Positions 9,616 through 18,597 of a stretch of DNA of 64,000 bases are shown here, piece by piece. The notes under the pieces are model-generated. The model was not told the DNA's origin. It did no database searches and worked only from the letters and a program-made list of their open reading frames with translations. The stretch is taken from NCBI RefSeq assembly GCF_008579165.1, contig NZ_BKCN01000004.1. One strand, written 5' to 3'. Made by a program: the position numbers and the translations under genes. Position 1 is the first letter of the stretch, and every line of letters starts with the position of its first letter. The stretch comes from Iodidimonas nitroreducens. Its GTDB lineage: Bacteria > Pseudomonadota > Alphaproteobacteria > Sphingomonadales > Rhodothalassiaceae.

Positions 9616-11185
9616 GCATGAAAAAGGGCGGTCCATCCGGCGCGGAGGAGTCCGCGCCGAGCCGGGCGGGGCAGGATCAATCCAGAAAGGAAATGACCCG
9701 AGGCGCGGGGCTTGCCTTGCTCGGGCGGATGGGGGCTTTGGTTGAAGCGGCTGGATTTCCGATCTTTTTGTGGCTTTATGGGTCTGTCACCTTTGGCTTG
9801 TTTGCCACCCTTTATGCCATTGTGCGCATGGCCAGCGGGGTGACGCAGATGGGCATGGATGTGGCTTTGCAGCGCTTTATCCCGTCTTATGATGATGAAG
9901 ATGTGATCCACCGCACTTTGGCGATTGCCCTTGTCATCACTATGGGTGCGGGGATCATCGGCGCGCTTTTCTTGATCATCTATGCGCCGCTGCTGGCGCA
10001 GATGATCAATGGCAATGGCGAGGATAACCAGCATATCGTGACGGTGATCCGCCTTTATGCCGTGACCCTGCCGCTTTGGACCAGTGTTGAAGTGCTGACC
10101 GCCAGTGTGAGATCGCGGCGGAAATTCGGGCCGGAAATCAGGATCAGGTTTTTCTACGAACAGATTTTGCGTATTCTGATTGCGGTTGGTTTAGCCTTTG
10201 CCGGTTTCACCATTTATGGGCTTTTTCTGGCGCATATACTGTCTTTGGCCATTGCGGCCCTTCTGTCGTTTTTTCTGGTCGCCCGCTTTTATGATTATAA
10301 GCGCTTGTTCATGGCTGGCTATGATCCAAAGCTTGCTAAAGCCATGCTGCATTTTGCCCTGCCGATGATGCCTGCAACCCTGATCCAGCGCATTTTTTCA
10401 GAATTTCCGGTGCTGGTGCTCAATATCATCATTCCGGGCGCTGCGGGCGCTTCGGCGGCGGGCTTTTATTCCATCGCCCGTAAGCTTTCCAGTGTTATGC
10501 AGGTGATCCACAATAGCTTTGATTATGTGGTGGCACCCCTTGCGGCTTTCCAAAAAGGGCGGGGGGATCGCGAAACCCTTGCGGATATGTATGCCTATTC
10601 AACCCGCCTGATGGTTGCCTTTGGGGTGATTTTGGCCGGTGCATGGTGGGCAGCCATCATGCCTTGCTTGATATGCTGGGGCCTGAATCCGAACCCGCGG
10701 CGGTGGCGCTGGTTATTCTGGTTCTGGGGCGATTGCTCACCTTCTTTTTCGGACAGGCCCCGGCCATGGTCCGCAGCCTGTCCTCAACTTATTGGACATT
10801 GGGCAATGGCCTGTTTGGTTTGCTGGCGATGCTTGGGCTGCTTTATCTGCTGGTGGAAAGCCATGGCCCGGCAGGGGCGGCGCTGGCAGCGGCGGCGGGC
10901 CTTATTCTCAGCCGGGGCGTGGCATTGATCGAGGTTTATTTTCTCTCCCGTCTATGGCCCTATAGTAAAGAAATGTTGAAGCCTTTATTTGTTTCTATTT
11001 GTTTATCACTTATCTTGTTCACTGCAGGGGTTTTACTGAAAAATACGCTCGCGCCCGTTCAAATCCTCGTGCTTTTGATGCTCCTCGTCTTGAGTATTCT
11101 TGCTTTTCTCCGATATGGTTTATCGGCCCCTGATGCCAAAGCGCTCGGGCGGCTTGCACGTTTTGCGCGGCGCGGGCTTCATTGA
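9612..11185 (+). CDS. Lipid/polysaccharide flippase of the MOP (Wzx/MATE-like) family (frameshift)
   Basis: Integral membrane protein with about 12-14 predicted segments, related to the polysaccharide-biosynthesis (Wzx/MurJ-like) branch of the MOP superfamily. It starts at ATG 9612, overlapping the lptG TGA. The frame is broken near 10660: the first part ends in a wrong tail after GVILAGAWWAAI, and the true continuation, ALLDMLGPESEPAAVAL, is in the next frame, consistent with one missing C. Corrected length is about 524 residues. Coupling to lptFG and to the ceramide synthase downstream suggests it flips a ceramide-based lipid or its glycosylated form. The substrate is inferred only from context. 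Confidence 0.75.
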
Positions 11186-11222
11186 TGATGGGCCCGCCCA
11201 TTAATCAACTGGGCGACCGATC

Positions 11223-12372
11223 ATGTCATTATATGGAGCCATCGCTTTATCCGAAGTGAAGGCGAAAAAAGACCTTAAAACATTCATTCGGGTTGCCGAA
11301 GAAATCTATGCGCAGGACCCCTGCTGGGTGAAGCCATTGATGATCGAACGTCTGGCGCTTTTGGATCGCACCAAAAATCCCTATTTCGATCATGCCCGGG
11401 CTGCCTATTGGATTGCTTGGAAAAATGGTCGCCCGGTGGGGCGGATCAGTGCCCAGATCGATCAATTGGCACAAAAGCACAGGGGCGACAGCATCGGCCA
11501 TTTCGGCATGATCGAAGCCATCGATGATCGCGCGGTTTTTGCCACCTTGCTGGGCAAGGCCGAAGATTGGCTGAAGGCCGCAGGCTGCACGCGGATTGAG
11601 GGGCCCTATAATCTATCGAGCAATGGCGAATGCGGGCTTTTGGTGGATGGGTTTGATACCCCGCCGGTTTTGATGATGGGCCATGCCCGGCCTTATTACC
11701 AAAAGCATTTAATGGCTTTGGGCTATGCGAAGGCAAAGGATTTATTGGCTTATGAGCTTGATCTGCTCAAGCCTTTGCCGCCCCGCTTGGCGCGCTTTAT
11801 CAAAACGGTTGAGCAGAATGAAAAAATTACCCTGCGCCAGATCGATATGCGACGCTATCAGGATGAATTGCATAAGATCATCGATATTTATAATGATGCC
11901 TGGTCGGATAATTGGGGCTTTGTGCCCCTGACGGCAGAAGAAGCCACCCATCTGGCGCAGGACATCAAACCGATCGTTGCCCCGCATCGTGTGCGCCTAT
12001 GCGAGGTGGATGGAAAGCCCATGGGGATGTTTGTCACCTTGCCGGATGTGAATATGGTTTTGCGCTCCTTTAATGGCAGGCTCCTTCCTTTGGGGTGGCT
12101 GCGATTGCTCAGCGGATTATTCATATCCTATCCGAAACGATTACGGGTTCCCCTGATGGGTGTGCGCAAGATCATGCAAAAAAGCCGCTATTCCGCAGCA
12201 TTGGCACTGATGATGATCGAACATACTCGCCGCGATGTGGTGCGCCGGGGGGGCGCGATGGGCGGAATTATCCTGGATTTTGGAAGATAATTTTGGCATG
12301 CGAAATATTCTCGACGAGATTGGCTGTGAAATCTACAAGACCTATCGAATCTATCAGAAATCACTGCTATAA
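11223..12372 (+). CDS. GNAT-fold bacterial ceramide synthase (bCerS), C-terminus frameshifted
   Basis: Acyltransferase-fold protein that should N-acylate 3-ketosphinganine. The block GPYNLSSNGECGLLVDGF and the following PPVLMMGHARPYY are characteristic of the bacterial ceramide synthase type. As written, the frame stops at 12290 after an unlikely GGIILDFGR. The G run at 12247-12253 has seven Gs; with six, the frame continues as RRGARWAELSWILEDN and ends KTYRIYQKSLL at 12372, which is the normal family C-terminus. I therefore extend the gene to 12372 (382 residues). It lies 37 bases after the flippase and 42 before the DUF502 gene. Family call strong; acyl specificity unknown. Confidence 0.86.
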
Positions 12373-12414
12373 GAGCGCGATCTGAAACCGGATTTTATAG
12401 AAACGGATAGGCTT

Positions 12415-13080
12415 GTGTGGCATCGGCTGAGGACGTATTTTCTTGCTGGGCTCGTTGTCTTTGCGCCCATTTCCATCACGATTTTTCTGACCTGGAAGGT
12501 GATCGGGGGCATCGATGGCTTTGTTCGCGGTCTTTTGCCCACGGCTTATAATCCTGAAACCTACCTGGCGGTGAATATCCCCGGTATCGGGCTTTTCATC
12601 ACTTTTGTCTTTCTCACCATGCTGGGGGCACTGGCCGCCAATTTTCTCGGCCGATCCCTGATCAGGCTTGGCGAAGCGCTGGTGGAGCGGACGCCGGTCA
12701 TTCGCGGTATTTACACAACGGTGAAACAGATTGCCCAAACGGTGATGGCGCAAAGCTCCACCACCTTCCGCGATGTGGTGATGATCGAATATCCGCGCCC
12801 GGGTTTATGGGCGATTGCCTTTGTTTCGTCGAACACCACCAATGAAATTCAGCAGAAAACCGCCAAGGAAGATATGCTGAATGTTTTTCTGCCCACAACG
12901 CCCAATCCCACCTCGGGATTTTTGCTGTTTGTGAGAAAAAGTGATTGTATCTATCTGGATATGACCATCGAACAGGCGATCAAATATATCATTTCGGCCG
13001 GCTTGGTTAGCCCGTCGGAATTACCCCTTGCCAGCCCGAACAAGCGCCCATCAGAAGCCGCAAAATCGTCTGCACCTTAA
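12415..13080 (+). CDS. DUF502 family membrane protein
   Basis: A 221-residue protein with two N-terminal membrane segments (LAGLVVFAPISITIFLTW and IPGIGLFITFVFLTMLGAL) followed by the conserved soluble part VERTPVIRGIYTTVKQ and a family block beginning MIEYPRPGLWAIAF. This is the DUF502 family, whose biochemical function is not established. The start is GTG at 12415. It sits directly behind the ceramide synthase and is probably the last gene of this operon. Its stop overlaps by three bases the stop of the convergent metC gene. A lipid-related role is possible only by association. Confidence 0.85.
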   Translation: MWHRLRTYFLAGLVVFAPISITIFLTWKVIGGIDGFVRGLLPTAYNPETYLAVNIPGIGLFITFVFLTMLGALAANFLGRSLIRLGEALVERTPVIRGIYTTVKQIAQTVMAQSSTTFRDVVMIEYPRPGLWAIAFVSSNTTNEIQQKTAKEDMLNVFLPTTPNPTSGFLLFVRKSDCIYLDMTIEQAIKYIISAGLVSPSELPLASPNKRPSEAAKSSAP

Positions 13081-14245
13081 GCGATAGCCTTTTCAAACCG
13101 CTCAAAGCCCGCAGCCAGATCATCAATCAGATCATCGGGATCTTCAAGGCCGATGTGAAGCCTTACAAGGGGGCCCATAGCCTGCCATCGGGTGGCGCTG
13201 CGCACCCGTGCGGGATCGGTGGGCAGGATCAGGCTTTCAAAACCGCCCCATGAAAAACCAAGCTTAAACAGGCGCATATCATCAACAAAATGATCGATCT
13301 GCTGATAGCTGCCCTGCTTTAAGATAAAGGAAAACAGACCGCAGGAGCCGGTGAAATCTCGCCTGAAAAGGTCATGGCCCGGCATTTCAGGCAGGGCTGG
13401 ATGCAGCACGCGATCAACCATGGGGTGCTTTTGCAGCCAGTGGGCAATCTGGAGCGCGCTTTTTTCATGCTGCTTCAAGCGAATGGGCAGGGTTCTAAGC
13501 CCGCGCAGAGCAAGCCATGCATCATCAGGCTGGTGGTTTGCCCCAATTGCACCGCGCCCTGTTGCAGCTTTGGCCAGGCCCGGGCATTGGCCGTGGCAAT
13601 GCCGAGCATCACATCGGAATGGCCAACAATATATTTGGTGGCGGCATGAACCGAAATATCAATACCCAGCTCCAGCGCCTTCATATTGAGGGGGGTGGCC
13701 CAGGTATTATCCAAAAGCACCAAAGCATCATGATCATGGGCAATGGCACAGATGGCGGGCAGATCCTGGATTTCCAAGGTCAATGAACCGGGGGATTCGG
13801 TCACCACAAGTTTGGTGTTTTTCTTGAAAAGCTCAGCGAATCCAGCCCCAATGCAGGGATCATAATATGTTGTTTCGATACCGAAACGTTTGAGCATATG
13901 ATCACATAAAGCCCGGGTGGGTTCATAAACACTATCGGTGACCAGGATATGATCGCCGCTTGCCACCACAGCCAATATAGACCCGGCGATGGCCGCCATG
14001 CCCGATGGATAAAGCCAGCTATCCACGCCCCCTTCCAATTGGGTGATGGCATCGCGCAAGGCCCAATGGGTGGGGGTGCCCCGGCGGCCATAAAAAAGCT
14101 TGGCATCAGGATTTTTGATCCCCGCCCGCAGATCATCCATGGTTTCAAAAAGGCAGGTCGATGCCCGAAAAACAGGCGGATTGACAATGCCATGGGTCCA
14201 ATCAGACCGGCGTCCGGCTTCAATGATCTGGGTATCGCGTTTCAT
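13077..14245 (-). CDS. metC: Cystathionine beta-lyase (frameshift)
   Basis: Cys/Met-metabolism PLP enzyme; cleaves cystathionine to homocysteine, pyruvate and ammonia. The N-terminal part shows HGIVNPPVFRASTCLF, YGRRGTPTHWALRDA and the PLP-lysine region SVHAATKYIVGHSD (Lys is the Schiff-base residue). One base is missing near 13529: reading AGCCCTGATGAT restores SPDDAWLALRGLRTLPIRL, the family's usual sequence, and joins the two pieces into 389 residues, the normal length. The C-terminal LGFSWGGFESLI is also typical. It lies 34 bases downstream of the sulfurtransferase gene on the same strand, a plausible sulfur-metabolism operon. Confidence 0.9.
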
Positions 14246-14279
14246 GGAATTGGGGGTCCGGTCTTATTATTCTGAAAGA

Positions 14280-15194
14280 TCAGAAAGATTGAAGATCAGG
14301 CGGGACGAGCGCTATCCGCCCTGATATTGGCCTCGGTGACTTTGGCAGCGGTAACTTTAGGGAGGGCAGGCTGACTGCCATATTCGGCCCAGGAGCCATC
14401 ATAAACCGACCAATCCCGATGGCCGATGGCGGTGAGGGCCAAAGCGATGGAGCAGGCGGTGACCCCAGAACCACAGCTTGTGATGACCGGTTTTTTGAGA
14501 TCGACCCCTGCGGATTCAAGAATCTGTTGCAGATCCTGCGGTGATTTGAGCGTGCCATCGGGCTGATAAAGGCTGGCATAGGGCACATTGATGGCACCGG
14601 GAATATGGCCGGGCTCCACCCCCGCACGCGGTTCGGCTGAAGCCCCAAAAAGCGGGGATTTCCACGGGCATCAAGGATTTGGGCGGTATTTTTGGTGCTG
14701 GCTTTGATCACGGCATCCAGATCGGCCACCAGATTATCATGACGCCGGGCGGAAAAATGCCGCTCCCGCGGGCCGGGGGGTAAATCTTCTAATGGCCGGC
14801 CTTCGCGCCGCCATTTGCCGAGCCCGCCATCGAGCACAAACACATCGCGCTGGCCAAAAACCCGAAACATCCACCATGCCCGCGCGGCAGAATGCAGATC
14901 GCCGGTATCATAAACAATGATCGTGCTGCCATCGCCGATCCCCAATCGCCGCATGGCACTGGAAAAGGCTTCAAGGGAGGGCAGCATATGCGGCAATCCG
15001 GCATCGGGATCGGAAATTTCATCAAGATCGAAAAAAACCGCCCCCGGAATATGGGCGGTACGATAATCGGCGCGGGCATCATGATCAGAATCCGGCAGGT
15101 GCCAGGAGGCATCAAGAACGCGAATATCGGGGGCAGACAAATGCTGCTCCAGCCAATCGGTGGAAACCAGTGGCGATGGTGCTTGGCGTTTCAT
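14280..15194 (-). CDS. sseA: 3-mercaptopyruvate sulfurtransferase (frameshift)
   Basis: Two-domain rhodanese. The N-terminal inactive domain contains LDASWHLP and HIPGAVFFDLDEISD; the C-terminal domain contains EPGHIPGAINVP and the active-site loop CGSGVTAC, the Cys-Gly-Ser-Gly-Val form that marks mercaptopyruvate sulfurtransferases rather than thiosulfate-specific rhodaneses. The frame breaks at the A run 14647-14651: with six As instead of five the sequence reads RFFGASAEPRAGVEPGH and the domains join into about 305 residues. It moves sulfur from mercaptopyruvate to thiol acceptors or cyanide. Probably co-transcribed with metC. Confidence 0.9.
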   Translation of the reverse strand: MKRQAPSPLVSTDWLEQHLSAPDIRVLDASWHLPDSDHDARADYRTAHIPGAVFFDLDEISDPDAGLPHMLPSLEAFSSAMRRLGIGDGSTIIVYDTGDLHSAARAWWMFRVFGQRDVFVLDGGLGKWRREGRPLEDLPPGPRERHFSARRHDNLVADLDAVIKASTKNTAQILDARGNPRFLGLQPNRVRGWSPAIFPVPSMCPMPAFISPMARSNHRRICNRFLNPQGSISKNRSSQAVVLGSPPAPSLWPSPPSAIGIGRFMMAPGPNMAVSLPSLKLPLPKSPRPISGRIALVPPDLQSF

Positions 15195-15309
15195 CGGGCA
15201 ACCTTTGAAGCGAGTGAGAAAGATGACATGGCCATCAAAGCCAGCACATTAAGATGGCATGCTTCAGGATGCAACGCATAGGGAGAAAACCGATAAACGC
15301 CAAGAGCGA

Positions 15310-15633
15310 TTAATTGGGCAGAGTGCGCAGATGATAACTGCCATATTGCCCATTACGGAAAAATTCCGGCACCAGCGGATGCCTGATGGGGCTGGCGCTA
15401 TCATCCGAGGCAATCAGATTGCGTTCGGCCACAAAGGTGACGTGATCGGCCCCATCCACCATCACATGATACCAGGGCGAATCTTTGGGCGGGCGCGACG
15501 CCTTGACCGACTCATACCATGTTTCAGTATTGAAGAAAAACGGATCGACATCAAAAATCAGGCCCCGATAGCCAAACATCCTGTGACGCACGACCTGTCC
15601 GATTGAAAAACGGGCCTGAGGCAGCTCAGCCAT
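15310..15633 (-). CDS. hspQ: Heat shock protein HspQ / YccV-like protein
   Basis: A 107-residue member of the HspQ (hemimethylated-DNA-binding-like) family. Recognisable blocks are FSIGQVVRHRMFGYRGLIFDVDP, WYHVMVDG and TFVAERNL. In enterobacteria HspQ is a specificity factor for Lon protease. The ATG at 15633 is chosen because AGGAG lies a few bases upstream. Divergent from queF. Confidence 0.9.
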   Translation of the reverse strand: MAELPQARFSIGQVVRHRMFGYRGLIFDVDPFFFNTETWYESVKASRPPKDSPWYHVMVDGADHVTFVAERNLIASDDSASPIRHPLVPEFFRNGQYGSYHLRTLPN

Positions 15634-15901
15634 ATGTTGCTCCTGCATCAAAAATGTTGCTCCGGCGTTTCATAGGTCGTGTTGCAAATTCCGATCATGC
15701 AGATAGCCGCCTGCATTTTACCAGTGCATGGGATCAAAACAGCCCGTTTCACCCCATTGCCGCGCATGATCTTATTGTGCCAATCATATTCTGAACGAAA
15801 ACTGAACAAACTTTATGATAATGTGCCAAGTCAGCAGATCATTGACCATTCAGCTTTTATTTCCTGTATCAGGCCGTTTTGAAGGAGGCAAACACCGATC
15901 C

Positions 15902-16366
15902 ATGTCAAATAATATTTATGAAAATCTCTCACAGCTTGGCGGCAGCGCTTCGCAGCCGGAAAAGCCCGAAGATGCCATTTTGGAAACGGTCGCCAATCCA
16001 CGCCCGGGCTCGGATTATCTGGTGCGCTTTACCTGTCCTGAATTCACCAGCCTGTGCCCGGTCACCGGCCAGCCCGATTTTGCCCATCTGGTGATCGATT
16101 ATGCGCCGGCGCGTTTGCTGGTGGAAAGCAAATCGCTGAAGCTTTATCTCAGCAGCTTTCGCAATCATCAGGCTTTTCACGAGGATTGCACCGTTGGAAT
16201 AGCCGAGCGGCTGATCGAAGAATTGCAGCCAAAATGGTTGCGCCTTGGCGGCTATTGGTATCCTCGGGGCGGCATTCCCATCGATGTGTTTTTCCAAAGC
16301 GGCAAGCCGCCCTTGGGCCTCTGGATTCCTGATACCGGGGTGCAGCCCTATCGGGGGCGGGGTTGA
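15902..16366 (+). CDS. queF: NADPH-dependent 7-cyano-7-deazaguanine reductase QueF
   Basis: Type-I QueF (about 154 residues), which reduces preQ0 to preQ1 in queuosine tRNA modification. The catalytic cysteine is in SLCPVTGQPDF and the family signature is ESKSLKLYLSSFRNH, followed by the acidic HEDC. The ATG at 15902 follows GAAGGAGG at 15881-15888. No other queuosine gene lies nearby and I see no preQ1 riboswitch fold in the leader. The gene is of interest because the whole window prefers NAU codons for the four amino acids read by queuosine tRNAs. Confidence 0.94.
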   Translation: MSNNIYENLSQLGGSASQPEKPEDAILETVANPRPGSDYLVRFTCPEFTSLCPVTGQPDFAHLVIDYAPARLLVESKSLKLYLSSFRNHQAFHEDCTVGIAERLIEELQPKWLRLGGYWYPRGGIPIDVFFQSGKPPLGLWIPDTGVQPYRGRG

Positions 16367-16391
16367 TTTGGCGCTCAGATGCCTTGCAAAA

Positions 16392-16509
16392 TCAACGCTC
16401 ATCGCCCAAAAACGCCTTAATGACAGAAATTGCCATTTTTTTGCCTTTTTTCGGTGGCTTTTGTCTTTCCCGTCTTTGGGCCATCTTTTTTGCGACGTTT
16501 TTTGTCCAT
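16392..16509 (-). CDS. Possible small lysine-rich protein (doubtful)
   Basis: Between queF and the sulfotransferase there is a minus-strand ATG at 16509 opening MDKKRRKKDGPKTGKTK, a very basic peptide. As written it stops at 16417 after 30 residues; if the seven-A run near 16440 is one too long, it continues as MAISVIKAFLGDER to 16392. A TATAAT lies only 5 bases before the ATG, so a leaderless transcript is conceivable, but no ribosome binding site is present. Length and composition alone cannot establish it as a gene. Confidence 0.25.
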
Positions 16510-16585
16510 TAGAATTATAAGCTGGCTCTGAAAGCGCGCAGCATGAAAGGCTCTACCCATAAAGCCCCGTGATGTTTTATATGCC

Positions 16586-17716
16586 TTGCCCGATCATGAG
16601 GTCGTGGCTGATCTCGTCCCCCATGCGTTCCAGCGCCATGTGGACGTGGATGAGGCGGCGCGCCTGATCCGTTTGACCCCCGGTCTGGTGCCTTTGGCGA
16701 TCGACCCGGCGGGCGCGGGGCGGGTGATCTGGGGCGATCTGGGCCAGCATCCATTTCGGGAATGGCAATATATTTTCACGATTGCCGAACTGGCCCGCGC
16801 GCAGGCGATCGGCACGGCATTTTCTTGCCCTGTGGATATTCTTGATCAGGACGATCTTTTTGCCGATAGCCTTTACCCATCGGCCTTCATTCATCATGTG
16901 TCGCGTTGTGGCTCGACCCTGACCACCAAGGCCTTGGCCCGTCCGGCCCATCATATGATGATCAGCCAGGGTGCCCCCCTGCAGCGCGGCTTCTGGGCCT
17001 TGATCACGCAGAATTGGCAGCACAGGGCCGAGCCGACCCCAACGGTGCTCCGGCGCCTGCGCAATCTTGTTCTGGCGATGACACGGCGGCGCGTGGGCAA
17101 TGAGCGGCGGGCTTTTGTGAAGTTCATCAGCTGGAATGTGGTTTATGCCGATTTGATCGCCGCCGCCTTTCCCGATGTTCCGGGGCTTTTTCTCTATCGC
17201 GATCCGATCGAGGTGATCGCCTCGGTGAAAAAAGAGACGACCGCCGTTTTATTGACCAAAGGAACAGCGCAAGGGGCTTTTTTAAGCGGATTGCCCGTGG
17301 ATATTGGCAAAAAATTAAGTGATGTGGATTATCTGGCAGCATGCTACGCACAATATTTTGAAGCTGTTCTGGGGTGCAAAGCCAATCTTTCTCTTGTGAA
17401 TTACCGTGATTTGGGTCCAAACAGCTTTACACAGATCATCGAGCGGGGGCTTGGGCTTTTCCCCGATGATCATGAGCGTCTGGAAATGCTTGAACAATTT
17501 CGTTATCACTCGAAAGATGATAACAATGCCAGCCGCTTTGAAGATGACCGAAAAGCCAAGCAAATGGCTTTGACTGACGAAGAAAAGGCTCGGATCAAAA
17601 TGCGATGCTCTGACCTTTTGAACCAACTTGACCATTCGACGCGAAATCTTTTCGCTCCCGATACCCGCCTCCGGGCCGTGACCTCTTCGGAGACTTTTGC
17701 GAGACAGCGCCAATGA
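16586..17716 (+). CDS. Sulfotransferase-family protein
   Basis: About 376 residues. The cofactor-binding P-loop-like motif of PAPS sulfotransferases is seen as HHVSRCGSTLTTKAL (5'-phosphosulfate loop), and FLYRDPIEVIASVKK matches the 3'-phosphate binding block. The first roughly 100 residues are an extra N-terminal region of unknown role. The TTG at 16586 is the first usable start in frame; an ATG at 16543 (MKGSTHKA...) would join if the four Cs at 16565-16568 were three, so the true start may lie upstream. It overlaps the glycosyltransferase gene by an ATGA junction, implying that the two act together on a surface glycan or glycolipid. The acceptor is unknown. Confidence 0.68.
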   Translation: MPDHEVVADLVPHAFQRHVDVDEAARLIRLTPGLVPLAIDPAGAGRVIWGDLGQHPFREWQYIFTIAELARAQAIGTAFSCPVDILDQDDLFADSLYPSAFIHHVSRCGSTLTTKALARPAHHMMISQGAPLQRGFWALITQNWQHRAEPTPTVLRRLRNLVLAMTRRRVGNERRAFVKFISWNVVYADLIAAAFPDVPGLFLYRDPIEVIASVKKETTAVLLTKGTAQGAFLSGLPVDIGKKLSDVDYLAACYAQYFEAVLGCKANLSLVNYRDLGPNSFTQIIERGLGLFPDDHERLEMLEQFRYHSKDDNNASRFEDDRKAKQMALTDEEKARIKMRCSDLLNQLDHSTRNLFAPDTRLRAVTSSETFARQRQ

Positions 17717-18462
17717 AATCACTGACTTCACCGGGCCTTTTGTCCGTTATCATCCCCAATTATAATTATGGCCGTTTCATCGCGGATACCATTGCCAGCG
17801 TTTTCCGTCAGGATTACGATTCCATCGAACTGGTGATCGTTGATGATGGCAGCACTGATCATTCGCTGGAAGCCATTCGCGATGCCATCAAGCGTCCGAA
17901 TGATCTTTCGCGGATCGAGGTGGTGGAAATGCCATCCAATGCCGGTAAGCTGGCCGCGATGAATGCGGGGCTGAAATATTGCGTTGGGGAATATGTGATT
18001 ATTCTCGATGCCGATGATCTGCTGACGGATAGCTATGCCAGCCGCTGCATTGCCGAGCTTAATCTGGCACGGAAATCAGATCCGCAGCTTGGGTTTATCT
18101 ATACCAATTGCACATTGGTGGATGAAACCGGAGCCGAGATCGGTCGCGGTAAATCCACCGCTTTCGATCCAACCCTGATCGAACGGTTCAGTTTCATTCC
18201 CGAACCGGCGTTGACCCTGATGGCTGCCGTGATGGAAGCCAGCCCTTTTGATGAAGGCATCCGCAAGGGGACCAAGCATCATAAATGGCGGCGGATCATC
18301 GATAATGGCTGGCGCGGCACGCATATCGCCGAACCGCTGTTTTCCTATCGCATGCATGGCGATAATCTGTCGGGCATTGGCAGTCGGGTGATTGATGAAA
18401 TCGGCGGGGGCCATACTGGCGAGCGATTGCTATCAGGTTATTGGCCCACGCAAACCCGCTGA
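17713..18462 (+). CDS. Family 2 glycosyltransferase
   Basis: GT-A fold glycosyltransferase of 249 residues. It begins with the GT2 strand LLSVIIPNYNYGRFI, then VIVDDGSTD and the metal-binding ILDADD. The ATG at 17713 overlaps the sulfotransferase stop, so they are coupled. No membrane segment is seen, so it should act at the cytoplasmic face. A strong terminator follows at 18499. The donor and acceptor cannot be told from sequence. Confidence 0.85.
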   Translation: MKSLTSPGLLSVIIPNYNYGRFIADTIASVFRQDYDSIELVIVDDGSTDHSLEAIRDAIKRPNDLSRIEVVEMPSNAGKLAAMNAGLKYCVGEYVIILDADDLLTDSYASRCIAELNLARKSDPQLGFIYTNCTLVDETGAEIGRGKSTAFDPTLIERFSFIPEPALTLMAAVMEASPFDEGIRKGTKHHKWRRIIDNGWRGTHIAEPLFSYRMHGDNLSGIGSRVIDEIGGGHTGERLLSGYWPTQTR

Positions 18463-18498
18463 TCGCCAATCAATCCGGCCTCGGCCAATCAACAGGAT

Positions 18499-18529
18499 AA
18501 AGCGGGTGCGCAACAGCATCCGCTTTTTT
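18499..18529 (+). terminator. Rho-independent terminator after the glycosyltransferase
   Basis: An 11-bp stem AAAGCGGGTGC / GCATCCGCTTT with one G-U pair and a 6-base loop (GCAACA), followed by a run of six Ts ending at 18529. It closes the sulfotransferase-glycosyltransferase unit and isolates leuCD. Confidence 0.85.
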
Positions 18530-18597
18530 ATTGCCAAGTGCCTTTCATCCCTATAGGCACAGGAAATATCACAAATGGCCGTTGATGGAGGTGGATC

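Noticed and set aside
15634..15901. A preQ1 riboswitch before queF
   Set aside because: I looked for the short C-rich pseudoknot of the preQ1-I class and found neither its stem nor its A-rich tail.
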